64,000 nt of DNA from Duganella margarita (lineage in GTDB: Bacteria > Pseudomonadota > Gammaproteobacteria > Burkholderiales > Burkholderiaceae_D), in contig NZ_WWCS01000020.1 of assembly GCF_009857535.1 (NCBI RefSeq), positions 1 through 64,000 on the forward strand, given 5' to 3'. Under the pieces are notes generated by a model. That model had not been told where the DNA came from. It searched no databases and saw only the letters and a program-made list of their open reading frames with translations. Position numbers and translations under genes: made by a program. Below are positions 63,887 to 64,000 of this stretch, piece by piece; positions within the stretch are counted from its first letter, which is position 1, and every line of letters begins with the position of its first letter.

Positions 63887-64000
63887 ATGGCTTCGAATTT
63901 CTTCAATCTGTACACCCACGATTTCGCCCGCGTCGCGGTAGCCGCGCCGGTGTGCCGCATTGCCGATCCGGCCTACAACGCCGAACAGACCATCGCGCTG
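63887..64000 (+). CDS. nadE: Glutamine-hydrolysing NAD+ synthase, N-terminal end (partial)
   Basis: The ATG at 63887 opens a frame that runs off the window (38 codons seen). NFFNLYTHDFARVAVAAPV and DPAYNAEQTIAL match the start of the nitrilase-type glutaminase domain of betaproteobacterial glutamine-dependent NAD synthetases. The synthetase domain lies outside the window. Confidence 0.8.
   Translation, partial: MASNFFNLYTHDFARVAVAAPVCRIADPAYNAEQTIAL

Overview
The window reads as a chromosomal segment of a GC-rich betaproteobacterium of the family Oxalobacteraceae (Massilia / Duganella / Janthinobacterium group). This is inferred from several things: the very long RpoD with an acidic insert, the hemC-hemD-hemX-hemY order with a ppc gene divergent from it, the PHA phasins, the ProQ/FinO protein, and the strong GC bias at third codon positions. 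Genus-level placement is inference; no 16S gene is present. Gene density is high, most gaps are under 200 bp, and I see no tRNA, rRNA, CRISPR array or prophage.

Layout. 1-6.1 kb: the 3' end of an IS110-type transposase next to rhlE; suhB; a trmJ-thioesterase pair; a two-gene Tat/GMC oxidoreductase operon. 6.1-14.4 kb: a lipase, then a signalling block with a PAS histidine kinase followed by a 1220-residue REC-REC-GAF-PAS-GGDEF-EAL-REC protein, a DUF1444-like protein and a periplasmic solute-binding-like protein. 14.4-22.4 kb: a phasin with a histone-like tail, TetR, a LOG protein, DUF4142, a metallopeptidase, GST/LysR, a peroxiredoxin-AhpD fusion, and a broken retropepsin-like gene. 22.4-25.4 kb: modABC-modE with a recognisable ModE operator. 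25.4-34.8 kb: SDR and AraC genes, a divergent inositol-monophosphatase paralogue, a KGG stress protein, a second phasin, purU, yaeQ, an amidohydrolase and an Rpn-type nuclease. 34.8-43 kb: a semialdehyde dehydrogenase, a hydrolase-like protein without its nucleophile, a DUF2807 protein, a truncated RlmI-like protein, a PilT/PilU-like ATPase, two multihaem cytochromes c, a 3'-5' exonuclease and ProQ.

43-64 kb: a structured leader or sRNA-like stretch in front of rpoD; rpoD; a CPBP protein; two small proteins; a degenerate sensor kinase; a nested inverted-repeat (MITE/REPIN-like) element; ppc; hemCDXY; an MBL-rhodanese fusion; ppa; a Tat-signal-bearing malate:quinone oxidoreductase with a Crp/Fnr-type regulator; a flavodoxin-ABM operon headed by a 50-codon SDR remnant; a FemAB/GNAT-like protein; and the start of nadE.

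The main themes are housekeeping (haem synthesis, anaplerosis, sigma factor, tRNA and folate metabolism), signalling through c-di-GMP and histidine kinases, and molybdate uptake. A notable number of genes look degraded or catalytically altered: the retropepsin, RlmI, SDR, alpha/beta hydrolase, IMPase paralogue and sensor kinase. The most interesting non-coding stretch is 43.19-43.43 kb upstream of rpoD.
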